Positions 51,288 to 63,313 of a DNA stretch of 64,000 nt are shown one piece after another. The notes below the pieces were generated by a model that saw only the letters and a list, made by a program, of their open reading frames with translations, did no database searches and was not told where the DNA came from. Made by a program: the position numbers and the translations under genes. The stretch comes from Cytobacillus firmus (GTDB taxonomy: Bacteria > Bacillota > Bacilli > Bacillales > Cytobacillaceae): contig NZ_JAMBOJ010000012.1 of NCBI RefSeq assembly GCF_023715565.1, positions 1-64,000 on the forward strand. Reading direction: 5' to 3'. How positions within the stretch are numbered: the stretch's first letter is position 1; every line of letters begins with the position of its first letter.

Positions 51288-52574
51288 TTATGCGTTCTTC
51301 ATTTGTTCCATTTCTTCTTTGCTCATTTCTTCGCGCCAGATTGTAGCACCAAGTCCATTCAGCTTTTCAACCAGGTGGCTGTAGCCTCTGTCGATATGTT
51401 CTAAGCCTGTAACTTCGGTAACTCCCTCCGCCATTAAGCCGGCAATTACCAGTGCTGCGCCGGCGCGCAAATCGCTCGCCTTTACTTTAGCACCCTGAAG
51501 CTGAACAGGCCCATTGATGATCGCAGAGCGCCCTTCCACTTTAATGTTGGCATTCATTCTGCGCAGCTCATCAATATGCTTGAAGCGGGCACTATAAATA
51601 GTATCAGTGACCATGCTTGTCCCCTCTGCACCTGTTAACAGAGAAGTCAGAGGCTGCTGAAGATCTGTAGGGAAGCCTGGATAGACAAGGGTTTTAATGT
51701 CCACAGCTTTCATTTTCTCAGCTGGCCCGACAAATACCTGGTCGTCGTTCGATTCAATCTGAACGCCCATTTCGCGCAGCTTGGCAATTAAGGACTCAAG
51801 GTGATGCGGAATGACATTGTCAATCAGCACGCCTTCTCCAGCCGCTGCACCAACAATCATATACGTTCCCGCTTCAATCCGGTCCGGGATGATCGTATGC
51901 TGGCACCCATGCAGATGGTCCACGCCATCAATGCGGATCACATCTGTGCCGGCACCCTTGATTTTCGCGCCCATATTGGTCAAAAGCGTAGCAACATCAA
52001 TGATTTCAGGCTCTTTTGCGGCATTTTCGATAATGGTTCTGCCTTTCGCCCTAACAGCGGCAAGCATTATATTGATGGTTGCTCCCACACTGACAACATC
52101 GAGATAAATACGGGCTCCGCGCAGTTCATCGGCACGAAGGTAAATGGCTCCCTGCTCATTGGTCACGCGTGCGCCAAGAGCTTCAAACCCTTTTATATGC
52201 TGGTCGATCGGCCTTGGCCCAAGATGGCATCCTCCTGGAAGTCCAATAACCGCTTTTTTAAATCGGCCAAGCATCGCTCCCATTAAATAATAGGAAGCAC
52301 GCAGTTTTTTTACTTTTCCGTTCGGCAAAGGCATGGAAATCATGGAAGAGGGATCAACTGTCATATCATTTTCAGAGAATTCAACAGTGCCCCCTATTTC
52401 TTCAAGCAAATCTTTTAGAATTTGTACATCCGAAATATCCGGCAAACCTTCAATTGTTACAGGCGATTCCGCTAAAATGGTGGCTGGAATTAGTGCGACG
52501 GCACTATTCTTCGCCCCGCTGATCCGGACAGTCCCTTTTAAAGGGTATCCACCTGCAATCATTAGCTTTTCCAT
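51288..52574 (-). CDS. murAB: UDP-N-acetylglucosamine 1-carboxyvinyltransferase, MurAB copy
   Basis: Second MurA enzyme of the window, 428 aa; same reaction as MurAA. The reactive cysteine is in [15 protein letters not shown] and the N-terminal [15 protein letters not shown] block is intact. Low-GC Gram-positives usually have two MurA types, with MurAA being the essential one in B. subtilis. The HLGP wording after the cysteine (AIGS in MurAA) separates the two. It lies upstream of glpX by 160 bp. Confidence 0.96.
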   Translation of the reverse strand: MEKLMIAGGYPLKGTVRISGAKNSAVALIPATILAESPVTIEGLPDISDVQILKDLLEEIGGTVEFSENDMTVDPSSMISMPLPNGKVKKLRASYYLMGAMLGRFKKAVIGLPGGCHLGPRPIDQHIKGFEALGARVTNEQGAIYLRADELRGARIYLDVVSVGATINIMLAAVRAKGRTIIENAAKEPEIIDVATLLTNMGAKIKGAGTDVIRIDGVDHLHGCQHTIIPDRIEAGTYMIVGAAAGEGVLIDNVIPHHLESLIAKLREMGVQIESNDDQVFVGPAEKMKAVDIKTLVYPGFPTDLQQPLTSLLTGAEGTSMVTDTIYSARFKHIDELRRMNANIKVEGRSAIINGPVQLQGAKVKASDLRAGAALVIAGLMAEGVTEVTGLEHIDRGYSHLVEKLNGLGATIWREEMSKEEMEQMKNA

Positions 52575-52799
52575 TTGTAACTCCCTTCTAAGCCGTTGTT
52601 AAACACATATGCTGGAATTCGACATCAATCTTCAAAAAATTGATAGCCCTTACAGCAAAAGCTACACACTACTTTTCTAACCAACTTCAGCAGAAAATAG
52701 CCATAGCTTCTATAAGAAACCCAGTAGGCTTGTCTTTTTTTAATATCGGAAAAATAGTCTTCGGGAAAATATGCACTTTCATATTATCATGTATCTGCA

Positions 52800-52824
52800 T
52801 TTTTCAACATTGCAAGTTGAAAAA
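52800..52824. other. Palindrome upstream of murAB
   Basis: TTTTTCAAC/GTTGAAAAA, 9-bp arms and a 7-nt loop. It lacks a T-run after the stem and sits about 225 bp before murAB, so it may be an operator or a leader structure. Nothing else is recognised in the gap 52575-53037; a plus-strand frame there has no ribosome site. A second dyad CTGGCTTTG/CAAAGCCAG at 52969-53008 lies downstream of the transaldolase gene. Confidence 0.4.
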
Positions 52825-53037
52825 GGAACAATTTTCCATGTATTTTTTGCAGATTCCGACATTATCTTTATCTTATAGTTTACACGAAAAATCAAATCTC
52901 ATGTATTGTATTCAAAAAAAGTTCAAATTAAGAAAGAAGCACTAAAAACCGGGGTACAAGTAATGGGGCTGGCTTTGATCCGATTCAGCACCGAAACAAA
53001 GCCAGTTTCCTAGAGTTTTTTTACCGAAGTAAGCTAT

Positions 53038-53682
53038 CTATCCTCTTGAGTTCCAGTCTGCGAGGAACGCTTCGATTCCCTTATCTGTAAGAGGGTGGTT
53101 GAATAATTGCTGGATGACTTTATAAGGAACTGTCGCGATATGAGCTCCTCTTAAGGCTGCATCCGTCACATGCTGCGGATGTCTGATGGAAGCCGCGATG
53201 ATTTCTGCATCAATGTCATGGATCGCGAAGATTTCTGCGATTGTGGAGATTAGATCAAGACCGTTATGGCCAATATCGTCCAAACGTCCAAGAAATGGAG
53301 AAACGTATGAAGCACCTGCTCTTGCAGCAAGAAGCGCCTGGTTTGCACTGAAGATCAGCGTTACATTGGTTTTAATGCCTTCTTTTGAAAAGACGCTTAC
53401 TGCTTTCAGGCCATCCGGCGTCATTGGCACCTTGATTGTGATGTTCGGTGCAATCGCTGCAAGCTCTCTTCCTTCTTTAATCATGCCTTCCGCATCAAGT
53501 GCAATGACCTCGGCACTTACTGAGCCCGGCACCAATTCCGTGATTTCACGAAGACGGTCAGGGAAGGATACATTCTTTTCTTTTGCCACCAATGAGGGGT
53601 TGGTAGTTACTCCGGCAACTACCCCAAGGGCGTATGCTTCTTTAATTTCGTCCATGTTTGCTGTATCGATGAAAAACTTCAT
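53038..53682 (-). CDS. ywjH: TalC-type transaldolase / fructose-6-phosphate aldolase family
   Basis: A 214-aa TIM-barrel enzyme of the short transaldolase group, equal to B. subtilis YwjH, used in the non-oxidative pentose phosphate path. The Schiff-base lysine is in [16 protein letters not shown], preceded by [19 protein letters not shown] 53682 has GGTGG upstream. Members of this group split between transaldolase and fructose-6-phosphate aldolase activity; for Bacillus the former is accepted. Confidence 0.93.
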   Translation of the reverse strand: MKFFIDTANMDEIKEAYALGVVAGVTTNPSLVAKEKNVSFPDRLREITELVPGSVSAEVIALDAEGMIKEGRELAAIAPNITIKVPMTPDGLKAVSVFSKEGIKTNVTLIFSANQALLAARAGASYVSPFLGRLDDIGHNGLDLISTIAEIFAIHDIDAEIIAASIRHPQHVTDAALRGAHIATVPYKVIQQLFNHPLTDKGIEAFLADWNSRG

Positions 53683-53782
53683 AAAAAATCCCACCTTATT
53701 AAATATTCTAATATCTATGTATTATCAAATAAAGCTGTGATTCTGTAAAGCCTTACATTTGGGCCAGGTCAATAAATAAGAC

Positions 53783-53812
53783 AAACCGCCCCTATTTCTA
53801 GAAGCGGTTTTC
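53783..53812 (-). terminator. fbaA terminator
   Basis: AAACCGC/GCGGTTT stem followed by GTCTTATTTATTG on the minus strand, 17 bp past fbaA. Confidence 0.7.
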
Positions 53813-53828
53813 TCTTGCAGTTATTTGA

Positions 53829-54686
53829 TTATGCTTTGTTTGAAGAACCAAATTCGCGCATTTTGCCGATTACTGTTTCTTTAATCGCTTCACGTGCAGG
53901 TCCTAAGTATTTGCGCGGATCGTATACTTCTGTATCTGCTGCCAATACTTCGCGAACGCGTTTTGCTGAAGCAATTTGGTTTTCAGTGTTTACATTGATT
54001 TTAGCAGTTCCTAAAGAAACGGATTTTTGGATATCCTTTGTCGGGATTCCAGTACCGCCATGAAGAACCAGAGGAACACCTGTAAGGCTTCCGATCTCTT
54101 CCATTTCAGCAAAGCCAAGGTTTGGCTCACCTTTGTATGGTCCATGAACAGAACCAAGGGCCGGAGCAAGGCAGTCGATGCCTGTACGCTTAACCAGCTC
54201 TTCACATTCTTTTGCATCAGCATAAATCACGCCATCAGCAATAACATCGTCTTCCTGTCCTCCGACAGTTCCTAACTCTGCTTCAACTGAAACGCCTTTT
54301 GAATGTGCATATTCAACTACTTTTGAAGTAGTCTCCACATTTTGTTCAAATGGATCATGGGAAGCATCGATCATTACGGATGTGAATCCGGCATCGATTG
54401 CCTCTTTACATTTATCAAAACTTGAACCGTGGTCTAAGTGGATAGCCACTGGAACGGTAATTTTATAATCTTCAAGCAGCCCTTCAACCATTTTTACAAC
54501 CGTTTTAAAACCGCCCATGTAGCGTGCAGCACCTTCGGAAACACCAAGGATAACCGGTGATTTTTCTTCTTCTGCCGCCTGCAGGATCGCTTGAGTGAAC
54601 TCAAGGTTGTTTAAGTTAAATTGACCTACTGCATAGCCTTCTGATTTTGCTTTATTAAGCATTTCAGTCATAGAAACTAAAGGCAT
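53829..54686 (-). CDS. fbaA: Fructose-bisphosphate aldolase, class II
   Basis: Zinc-dependent glycolytic aldolase, 285 aa. Zinc ligands lie in [14 protein letters not shown] and VLHGGTGIP; the catalytic acid region is [15 protein letters not shown]. The N-terminal [27 protein letters not shown] matches B. subtilis FbaA. It is downstream of spo0F and upstream of ywjH in the conserved order. Confidence 0.97.
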   Translation of the reverse strand: MPLVSMTEMLNKAKSEGYAVGQFNLNNLEFTQAILQAAEEEKSPVILGVSEGAARYMGGFKTVVKMVEGLLEDYKITVPVAIHLDHGSSFDKCKEAIDAGFTSVMIDASHDPFEQNVETTSKVVEYAHSKGVSVEAELGTVGGQEDDVIADGVIYADAKECEELVKRTGIDCLAPALGSVHGPYKGEPNLGFAEMEEIGSLTGVPLVLHGGTGIPTKDIQKSVSLGTAKINVNTENQIASAKRVREVLAADTEVYDPRKYLGPAREAIKETVIGKMREFGSSNKA

Positions 54687-54945
54687 TTTTTCTTCCTCCT
54701 TATTGATAATCGTTTAAGTTCAGGCAGACTAAATACTGTTAAAGTTTTCCCCTTAACACTATCGAATATGTACCCTCACAATAGTCCGCTAAACTGAGAC
54801 GACCCTTTGGAATTCATCTGTTATCATACCAAAAAGGACTTAGAAAAGCCATTATTCCAGCGCGTTTTTATGAAATGTCATAAAGCAAACGCTATCATTT
54901 TTCCCGTGTTGGAATTTCAGGTTAAAAACGGATATTTTTGGTTTA

Positions 54946-55317
54946 TTATGAGTTAGGGACTAGCAAATATTTTTTTACTGCCGCCCTGATGTCATCGATA
55001 TCGAATGGCTTCGCAAAGTGAGTAAGAGCACCCAGATCCTTTGCTTCCTGAATCATATCGAGTTCACCGTAAGCGGTCATGATAATAACGCGGATATCTT
55101 TATCCACTACTCTCATTCTTTTTAAAATTTCAATCCCGTCCATTCCCGGTATTTTCATATCAAGAAGAACAAGATCAGGCGAATGCTTGGAAACAATGTC
55201 GAGAGCCTGGACTCCATTGGCAGCCTGGTACGTGTCGTACCCTTCCTTCTGCAGTACCTCATTAAGTAAAATACGGATTCCGAACTGATCATCTACGATT
55301 AAAATTTTCCCTTTCAT
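54946..55317 (-). CDS. spo0F: Sporulation phosphorelay response regulator Spo0F
   Basis: Single-domain response regulator, 123 aa, that takes phosphate from the sporulation kinases and passes it to Spo0B. Metal-binding aspartates are in ILIVDDQ, the phosphorylated aspartate in [13 protein letters not shown] (residue 53), the conserved threonine in [13 protein letters not shown] and the lysine in [11 protein letters not shown] 55317 has AGAGGTGG upstream. It is nearly identical to recalled B. subtilis Spo0F and divergent from ywjG. Confidence 0.98.
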   Translation of the reverse strand: MKGKILIVDDQFGIRILLNEVLQKEGYDTYQAANGVQALDIVSKHSPDLVLLDMKIPGMDGIEILKRMRVVDKDIRVIIMTAYGELDMIQEAKDLGALTHFAKPFDIDDIRAAVKKYLLVPNS

Positions 55318-55413
55318 CAAGCCACCTCTTTCTGTCGTATTAAAAGCACTTAGGTTTAAAACCATACTGAATTATGACTGCAGGTCACTTAACTATACAT
55401 TCTCCTACAGCTA

Positions 55414-55442
55414 ATTTCTCTGTGAAAGATGATTATTCCTTC
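55414..55442 (-). promoter_or_regulatory. Possible sigma-H promoter of spo0F
   Basis: On the minus strand GAAGGAATAA (55433-55442) then 12 bp then GAGAAAT (55414-55420), similar to the sigma-H pattern RnAGGAWWW-11/12-RnnGAATW. spo0F has a sigma-H promoter in B. subtilis. The -10 match is imperfect. Confidence 0.35.
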
Positions 55443-55531
55443 TTAATTTAGCAATTACCTTTGATTATTTTACCTTTCCTTCCCTATTCTCTATAATAGA
55501 ACCGCAGGAAAAGATGAAGGAGTGAACGGAT

Positions 55532-56053
55532 TTGCTGAAGATGTTTTCTACCCAGCTGACAGGCTTATTTAAAAGACTTCAGGAAAAAGAGGAATTTTCC
55601 ATAGAGGACAGCGCCCGCCTATTGGCCCAGGCTGCTGCCGGTGATGGAAAAATATATATTTACGGAACTAAAGAAATGACTTCAATCGGCTATGAAGCCG
55701 TTCAAAGCCAGGAGCCGCTTAGAGATGCAGCGGTTTTGGAAAAGGAGTCGGAAGTATCAGAAACTGACCGGGTCATCATCTTTTCAAGATATTCGGATGA
55801 CGAAGACGCAGCCGCTATGGCAAAATCTTTATCTGAAAAAGGAATTCCGTTTGTGGCAGTAAGCACTTTAAGAACTGAAAGTGGCGGCAGTCTGGCCGAT
55901 TTGGCTGATGTTCATATAGATTTAAAGCTTGCGAAAGGCCTTCTGCCTGATGAAGAGGGCAATCGCTTCGGTTATCCGGCCACGATGGCCGCTTTGTTTG
56001 TGTATTATGGAATTAAGTTTACGATTGATGAGATAATGGCGGAGTTTGAGTAG
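55532..56053 (+). CDS. ywjG: YwjG, DUF2529 family protein
   Basis: A 173-aa protein with a SIS-like alpha/beta pattern: GKIYIYGTKEMTSIGYEAVQS, DRVIIFSRYSDDEDAAAMAKSLSEKGIPFVAVSTLR and a C-terminal helix. The start is TTG with AAGGAGTGA at 7 nt, directly followed by CTGAAGATG. It lies between pyrG and spo0F, its position in B. subtilis. No function is known; a phosphosugar-binding role is a guess from the fold. Confidence 0.88.
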   Translation: MLKMFSTQLTGLFKRLQEKEEFSIEDSARLLAQAAAGDGKIYIYGTKEMTSIGYEAVQSQEPLRDAAVLEKESEVSETDRVIIFSRYSDDEDAAAMAKSLSEKGIPFVAVSTLRTESGGSLADLADVHIDLKLAKGLLPDEEGNRFGYPATMAALFVYYGIKFTIDEIMAEFE

Positions 56054-56097
56054 CTTTTGCAAGTTTTAACTGTACAAATACTTCGTGCTCCACAAAC

Positions 56098-56130
56098 AAA
56101 AAATCCCTCCGCATCCGGAGGGATTTTTCG
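56098..56130. terminator. Bidirectional terminator between ywjG and pyrG
   Basis: AAAATCCCTCC/GGAGGGATTTT perfect stem with a 6-nt loop and A/T runs on both flanks, serving both convergent genes. Confidence 0.92.
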
Positions 56131-56134
56131 CATA

Positions 56135-57938
<1,804 letters not shown>

Positions 57939-57973
57939 ATTAGCGTCTAAACGAATCGTCCTTTTTTAAGGAG

Positions 57974-58012
57974 CCCAAAAAGTATTCTACAAGCCCTGAA
58001 ACGAAAAGTCAA
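57974..58012 (-). promoter_or_regulatory. pyrG promoter with GGGC start site
   Basis: TTGACT (58007-58012), 17-bp spacer, TAGAAT (57984-57989), 7 bp, then GGGCTCC with the first G at 57976. GGGC as the first transcribed bases is what the reiterative-transcription mechanism needs. The -35 box lies directly after the rpoE stop codon. Confidence 0.88.
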
Positions 58013-58014
58013 GG

Positions 58015-58593
58015 TTATAAATCTTCTTCTTCGTCTTCTTCGCTTTCATCTTCCTCCAGCTCTTCATCTTCATCGACAAGGTCGAATTCTTCTTCTTTTT
58101 CCACAATATCATCATCTTCGAAATCGTCATCATCTTCAAGATCATCGTCATCGTCGAGAAGATCGTCATCATCGTCTTCAGTCAGATCATCATCTTCGAA
58201 TCCGTCGATATCATCGTAGTCGATATCCTCTTCATCCAGTTCATCATAATCTTCAAGGTCGAGATCGTCGTCAGCCTTTTTCTTCGCCTTTTTCTTTTTC
58301 TTAGGCTTGATTACGGTTACGACTTCTTCTTCATATTGGTCAACCGGATACCATGAACGAAGACCCCAGCGGTTATCGCCCAATCCAATGAAATGGCCAT
58401 CTATATTTAAATCTGTATAGAACTGCGCAATTTTCCCCTTGACTTGTTCCTCTGAAAGGTTTTTAAGTTTAGCTACTTGATTCATGATGTCATTAAAGGC
58501 CATTGGTTCTTTTTTGCTTGTCAGAAGTTCATAAGCCACTTCGATTAATGACATTTCCTGCAATTCTTCTTTTGAGAACTGTTCCAAACCCAA
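58015..58593 (-). CDS. rpoE: RNA polymerase delta subunit
   Basis: Firmicute-specific RNA polymerase subunit that speeds recycling and alters promoter choice. The N-terminal HARE-HTH domain (about 1-90; AQFYTDLNIDGHFIGLGDNRWGLRSWYP) is followed by a lysine-rich patch (KPKKKKKAKKK) and a very acidic Asp/Glu tail to residue 192. TTG 58593 (MGLEQFSKEEL) is preferred: it aligns with recalled B. subtilis MGIKQYSQEEL and has AAGGA upstream. The lysine patch before the acidic tail is typical. Confidence 0.96.
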   Translation of the reverse strand: MGLEQFSKEELQEMSLIEVAYELLTSKKEPMAFNDIMNQVAKLKNLSEEQVKGKIAQFYTDLNIDGHFIGLGDNRWGLRSWYPVDQYEEEVVTVIKPKKKKKAKKKADDDLDLEDYDELDEEDIDYDDIDGFEDDDLTEDDDDDLLDDDDDLEDDDDFEDDDIVEKEEEFDLVDEDEELEEDESEEDEEEDL

Positions 58594-58795
58594 TATCAGC
58601 ACTTCCTTTCCCTATGTAAACGCTCATAAGCGCGCTAATTAAAACTATATAAGTTGAATTTCCGCAGGGCCCTGCACATGCATGTGGACAGCCTGCAAGA
58701 AGGCATATTCTTCATTATAAACAAATTTTTACGGTTTATGCCAGTTATATCTGCTGTTCTGAGTATTTTTATGCGATTTAATAGAGCTTTGAATG

Positions 58796-58945
58796 ATGTC
58801 CGTTAATTTCCGCTACGGGTACTTGCTTTCCGCTGGGAGAAACGGGAGCCTCGTGCAGGACATTAAATAGGCTTCATCGAATAATCAATGCACCAAGGAA
58901 ATGCGGCAGCATTTTCGAGGATCAAGTGCCCTCCGCTCAAACTCA
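58796..58945. repeat. Dispersed repeat, family A (copy 2)
   Basis: TTTCCGCTACGGGTACTTGCTTTCCGC, GCAGGACATTAAATA and CGAGGATCAAGTGCCCTCCGCTC blocks are shared with 4476-4640 and, in part, 48405-48477. It lies in the rpoE upstream gap (58594-59007), where I see no gene. Confidence 0.75.
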
Positions 58946-59007
58946 GCAGAATACATTTTATTGTTTTTGCAAGACAATAACTTTTTTTATTATCCGCTAA
59001 AAAGATG

Positions 59008-59184
59008 CTAATCTGCCCTCTGTTTTCTCCTGCCCCTCAGCGGCCGGTCCCATTTTTTATAGGCGAGCCAGGTGAAGAAGATGGAGAGCAGGAAGAATGC
59101 TATGGCTCCCAGCTGTTTTCCGTATAAAAAATATACACCTGCACCAGCGGCAAGCATGGCTGCGTAGAGCAAGAATTTTTTCAT
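59008..59184 (-). CDS. Small membrane protein, 58 aa
   Basis: Begins MKKFLLYAAMLAAGAGVYFL, continues with a second hydrophobic segment (GAIAFFLLSIFFTWLAY) and ends in a basic tail (KKWDRPLRGRRKQRAD). Two membrane helices (about 3-20 and 27-43) with a positive-inside C-terminus. GAGGATGTG lies 9 nt before ATG. It stands alone between icmF and rpoE. I do not recognise the family; the coding case rests on the ribosome site and the clean two-helix pattern. Confidence 0.65.
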   Translation of the reverse strand: MKKFLLYAAMLAAGAGVYFLYGKQLGAIAFFLLSIFFTWLAYKKWDRPLRGRRKQRAD

Positions 59185-59292
59185 ATTTTCACATCCTCAG
59201 GTTTCCCGAAGTGGACTGCTATGTATTGATTCCATTATATAGGATATGGATGTATTTTATATTACTTCTATGTTAAATAATAGTGCAGAAAA

Positions 59293-59323
59293 CAAGGGCC
59301 TGCTGCTGCAGGCCCTGTTTTTA
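59293..59323 (-). terminator. icmF terminator
   Basis: AACAGGGCCTGC/GCAGGCCCTTGTT stem with a 4-nt loop followed by TTCTGC on the minus strand; it begins within the stop codon. Confidence 0.85.
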
Positions 59324-62300
59324 CATATTCCTCCGGTACTGCCCGCCCACTTCGTATAATGCACGGGTGATTTGGCCGAGGCTTGCCACTTTGACGGTTT
59401 CCATCAGCTCGGCGAAGATGTTTTCGCCGCTGACTGCTGCTTCCTTCAATTGGTTCAGTGCCTCTTCCGATTTTTCTTTGTTGCGCTCCTGGAAGCTGCG
59501 CAGGTTACGGATTTGTGTTTCTTTCTCTTCCTTCGTTGCCCTTGCAAGCTCCATGTTGTTCATTTCATCCTCTGATGGAGGATTAGGATTCAAGTATGTG
59601 TTGACCCCGATGATCGGAAGCTCCCCAGTATGCTTTTTCATTTCATAATACATGGACTCATCCTGGATTTTGCCGCGCTGGTATTGCGTTTCCATGGCAC
59701 CGAGAACCCCTCCGCGGTCATTGATGCGTTCGAACTCTCTCAGCACCTGCTCTTCCACAAGATCTGTCAGCTCATCCACGATAAATGCACCCTGAAGCGG
59801 ATTTTCATTTTTCGATAAGCCATGCTCTTTTGTAATGATCATCTGGATGGCCATTGCCCGGCGGACAGATTCTTCCGTCGGTGTCGTGATGGCTTCATCA
59901 TACGCATTCGTATGAAGCGAGTTACAGTTATCCTGAAGCGCCATTAACGCCTGCAGTGTTGTGCGGATATCGTTAAAATCGATTTCCTGTGCATGCAGGG
60001 AACGGCCTGAGGTCTGGATATGGTATTTCAGCTTCTGGCTTCTCTCGTTTGCACCGTATTTATCTCTCATAACCGTTGCCCAGATGCGGCGGGCCACACG
60101 GCCGAGCACCGTGTACTCCGGATCCAGTCCATTCGAGAAGAAGAATGACAGGTTTGGTGCAAAATCATTGATGTTCATGCCTCTGCTCAAATAGTACTCC
60201 ACATACGTAAAGCCATTTGCCAGTGTAAAGGCAAGCTGTGAAATCGGGTTCGCTCCCGCTTCCGCGATATGGTAGCCGGAAATGGATACCGAGTAGTAAT
60301 TGCGGACCTTGTGGTCAATGAAATACTGCTGAATATCCCCCATCATCCTCAAAGCGAACTCTGTCGAGAAGATACAAGTATTCTGTCCCTGGTCCTCTTT
60401 TAAAATATCAGCCTGAACCGTCCCGCGTACCGTCTGCAGCGTCTGCGCCCTGACTTCGGTGAACTCTTCAACTGTCAGCACACGATCAAGCTCCTGCTCT
60501 TTTGCCTCAACCTGCTGTTCGATCGCCGTATTCATGAACATCGCCAAAATAATCGGCGCAGGCCCATTAATCGTCATGGATACAGATGTAGATGGATGGC
60601 ACAGGTCAAAACCGGCATACAGCTTCTTCATATCGTCCAGTGTACAGATGCTGACACCGCTCTCCCCGACTTTTCCGTAAATATCCGGGCGGTAGTCAGG
60701 ATCTTCTCCGTAAAGGGTGACAGAATCAAAGGCTGTGCTTAAACGCTTTGCAGCATCATCTTTGGATAGATAATGGAAGCGGCGGTTTGTCCGTTCAGGC
60801 GTACCCTCTCCGGCAAACTGTCTTTTTGGATCTTCACCCTCGCGTTTGAATGGGAAAACACCGGCTGTGTAAGGGAATGAACCCGGTACATTTTCTCTGT
60901 ATACCCAGCGGATGATTTCTCCATAATCCTTGTACTTAGGCAGTGCCACTTTTGGAATGGACAGACCGGATAAGCTTTTTGTCTTTAAAACCGTCACAAT
61001 TTCTTTATCGCGGATTTTTGTTACAAATCGCTCTCCTGAGTATTTTTCCTTCAGGTCTTCCCAGCCTGCAAGAATGTTCTTTGTTTCAGCCGTCAGCTTT
61101 TCTTCTGCAGCAGATTTAATGGCTTCAAGAGAGGCAATGACTTCTTCATTTCCTTCTTGTTCTTTTACAGCAAGCAGTGCTCCCTCAAGCTGAAACAGTT
61201 TGCGGGCAAGATCTGCCTGCTCTTCGGCTTTTTTATGATAGCCGCGGACGGTTTCGGATACCTCGCGGAGATAATAGCGCTGTTCATTTGGAATAATGAC
61301 ATTCTGCTTTTCAACTTTTGCGCTTTTTGTAAAACTTGTTTTCCAATCTGTACCTGCTTTTTCATTAATCGTTTCAACCAGTGCCGCAAACACCGCGTTT
61401 GTGCCCGGGTCATTAAACTGGCTCGCAATGGTTCCGTAGACAGGCATGTCTTCAAGCTCTTTTTCAAAAAGCATCCGGCTGCGCTGGTACTGCTTTTGCA
61501 CCTGGCGCATCGCATCCTCTGAGCCTTTGCGTTCAAATTTATTAATGACGATTAAATCTGCATAATCGATCATATCAATTTTTTCAAGCTGGGATGGCGC
61601 CCCGAATTCACTTGTCATGACATACATCGAAGCATCACAAATTTCGGTAATGCCGGCATCTCCCTGCCCAATGCCGCTTGTTTCCACAATAATCAAATCA
61701 AAACCGGCTGCTTTAACAACAGAAATAGCATCCTGAATCGCAAGCGACAGCTCGCTGCGGGAATTTCTTGTTGCCAGGCTTCGCATGTAGACACGCGGAT
61801 TAAAGATGGCGTTCATGCGGATACGGTCGCCAAGAAGCGCACCGCCCGTTTTTTGCTTTGTCGGATCCACTGAAAGAATCGCGACCTTTTTCTCAGGAAT
61901 TTCATTAATGAAACGGCGGATCAGCTCATCTGTCAGCGAGCTTTTTCCGGCACCGCCCGTTCCTGTAATCCCCACAACCGGAACCTGCTTTTCGAGTGAT
62001 TTCACTTTCTTCATAACTGGCTCAAGCGCTGCTGCCGCTTCCTTGCCTACGGTTACCTGATGCTCAGCCAGTGTAATCAGCTTGGCGATGGCATTGGTTT
62101 CCCCGTCCTGGAGATTTTCAATCTGCTCGGATGCTTCAGCTGTAAATGTCGGGAAATCACAATCCTTAATCATTTGATTAATCATGCCCTGAAGACCGTA
62201 TTGGCGGCCGTCTTCCGGCGAGAAAATCCTCGCGATTCCGTAATCATGCAATTCTTTGATTTCCTTCGGGATGATGACACCGCCTCCGCCGCCATAAATG

Positions 62301-62587
62301 CGGATGTGGGATGCGCCTCTTTCCTTCAGAAGATCATACATATATTTGAAGTACTCCACATGTCCACCCTGATAAGATGAAATGGCGATTCCCTGCACAT
62401 CCTCCTGGATGGCAGCATTTACAACTTCCTCCACTGAACGGTTATGCCCGAGGTGGATGACCTCTGCCCCGCTTGCCTGAATGATGCGGCGCATAATGTT
62501 GATGGAAGCATCATGTCCGTCAAATAGACTGGAAGCCGTCACAAAACGAATATGATTTTTCGGCTTATAGACTTCTGGATTGCTCAT
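59321..62587 (-). CDS. icmF: Fused isobutyryl-CoA mutase with GTPase chaperone (IcmF)
   Basis: Coenzyme-B12-dependent enzyme that interconverts isobutyryl-CoA and n-butyryl-CoA (and, in some, isovaleryl/pivalyl-CoA). The 1088-aa protein has, in order, a B12-binding domain (about 10-145; FDGHDAS with the cobalt-ligating His25), a MeaB-type G-protein domain (about 170-420; P-loop [12 protein letters not shown] near 207-217 and VINKFERKG) and a methylmalonyl-CoA-mutase-like catalytic barrel (about 550-1088). ATG 62587 has AAGGAGGAG upstream. It is followed upstream by a TetR regulator and an acyl-CoA dehydrogenase, consistent with branched-chain acyl-CoA breakdown. Confidence 0.95.
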   Translation of the reverse strand: MSNPEVYKPKNHIRFVTASSLFDGHDASINIMRRIIQASGAEVIHLGHNRSVEEVVNAAIQEDVQGIAISSYQGGHVEYFKYMYDLLKERGASHIRIYGGGGGVIIPKEIKELHDYGIARIFSPEDGRQYGLQGMINQMIKDCDFPTFTAEASEQIENLQDGETNAIAKLITLAEHQVTVGKEAAAALEPVMKKVKSLEKQVPVVGITGTGGAGKSSLTDELIRRFINEIPEKKVAILSVDPTKQKTGGALLGDRIRMNAIFNPRVYMRSLATRNSRSELSLAIQDAISVVKAAGFDLIIVETSGIGQGDAGITEICDASMYVMTSEFGAPSQLEKIDMIDYADLIVINKFERKGSEDAMRQVQKQYQRSRMLFEKELEDMPVYGTIASQFNDPGTNAVFAALVETINEKAGTDWKTSFTKSAKVEKQNVIIPNEQRYYLREVSETVRGYHKKAEEQADLARKLFQLEGALLAVKEQEGNEEVIASLEAIKSAAEEKLTAETKNILAGWEDLKEKYSGERFVTKIRDKEIVTVLKTKSLSGLSIPKVALPKYKDYGEIIRWVYRENVPGSFPYTAGVFPFKREGEDPKRQFAGEGTPERTNRRFHYLSKDDAAKRLSTAFDSVTLYGEDPDYRPDIYGKVGESGVSICTLDDMKKLYAGFDLCHPSTSVSMTINGPAPIILAMFMNTAIEQQVEAKEQELDRVLTVEEFTEVRAQTLQTVRGTVQADILKEDQGQNTCIFSTEFALRMMGDIQQYFIDHKVRNYYSVSISGYHIAEAGANPISQLAFTLANGFTYVEYYLSRGMNINDFAPNLSFFFSNGLDPEYTVLGRVARRIWATVMRDKYGANERSQKLKYHIQTSGRSLHAQEIDFNDIRTTLQALMALQDNCNSLHTNAYDEAITTPTEESVRRAMAIQMIITKEHGLSKNENPLQGAFIVDELTDLVEEQVLREFERINDRGGVLGAMETQYQRGKIQDESMYYEMKKHTGELPIIGVNTYLNPNPPSEDEMNNMELARATKEEKETQIRNLRSFQERNKEKSEEALNQLKEAAVSGENIFAELMETVKVASLGQITRALYEVGGQYRRNM

Positions 62588-62636
62588 CGTTCTCCTCCTT
62601 GTCCGTAAACGCAAGGCCAAGCCCTGCGCACTATTC

Positions 62637-63281
62637 TTAAGCTTTTTCCGAGACCTTGCCTGAATCCTTTATTCCCTGAAAAAGAAGATTGGTCTGCAGC
62701 TGGATATACTCGTCGATGCTGTACATTTTCTGCAGGGACCAGCGGCGGAATGCCCACATTTGCCCCTGGACAAAAATGTTATGGGCGATCATTTTGATTT
62801 TTTCCTCCGGCAGGTCCAGTTCCCCGTTCTCCACGCAAAGAGTAATGACATGCTCGAACATGCCAACCATTTCAATTTCTTTTTTGAGCACATATGGAAG
62901 GGCGTCTTTTGTCAGCGCCTTTACTTCCTGGTACATGACAAGCACTTCATCCTGCATTTCGTCGACCACTTTGAAGTAATCGGCGATGCCTTGTTTCAGG
63001 CTTTCAAGTGTGCCCTGTTTCGTATCAAGGCCCTTTTGCAGCCGCTCGGCTACCTGGTCATATATGCTGTCGCAAACCAGGTACAGGACGTCCTCTTTTG
63101 TCCGGATGTATTCATAAAGCGTTCCAATACTAAAACCAGATGCCTTTGCGATCTCTCTAGTTGTTGTACGATGGAACCCTTTTTGGATAAAAAGGGTGAC
63201 GGCACCTTTAATCATCTGATCGCGTCTTTTTTTGACAAGACGCTCATCTTTAACAGAAGCCTGCACTTCCCGTTTTTTCAT
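62637..63281 (-). CDS. TetR-family transcriptional regulator
   Basis: A 214-aa repressor-type protein. The N-terminal HTH (about 20-66; [47 protein letters not shown]) is a textbook TetR domain, followed by an all-helical ligand domain. Its place between acyl-CoA dehydrogenase and icmF suggests it senses an acyl-CoA and controls this operon, like FadR of B. subtilis. That target is inference. It is 49 bp upstream of icmF and 32 bp after the dehydrogenase. Confidence 0.9.
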   Translation of the reverse strand: MKKREVQASVKDERLVKKRRDQMIKGAVTLFIQKGFHRTTTREIAKASGFSIGTLYEYIRTKEDVLYLVCDSIYDQVAERLQKGLDTKQGTLESLKQGIADYFKVVDEMQDEVLVMYQEVKALTKDALPYVLKKEIEMVGMFEHVITLCVENGELDLPEEKIKMIAHNIFVQGQMWAFRRWSLQKMYSIDEYIQLQTNLLFQGIKDSGKVSEKA

Positions 63282-63313
63282 TGTTACCTACCGCCTCCCG
63301 TCATTCAGACGTA

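Noticed and set aside
52640-52945. Plus-strand frame of 101 aa between murAB and the transaldolase gene
   Set aside because: No ribosome site, composition of AT-rich noncoding DNA, and it runs across a palindrome.
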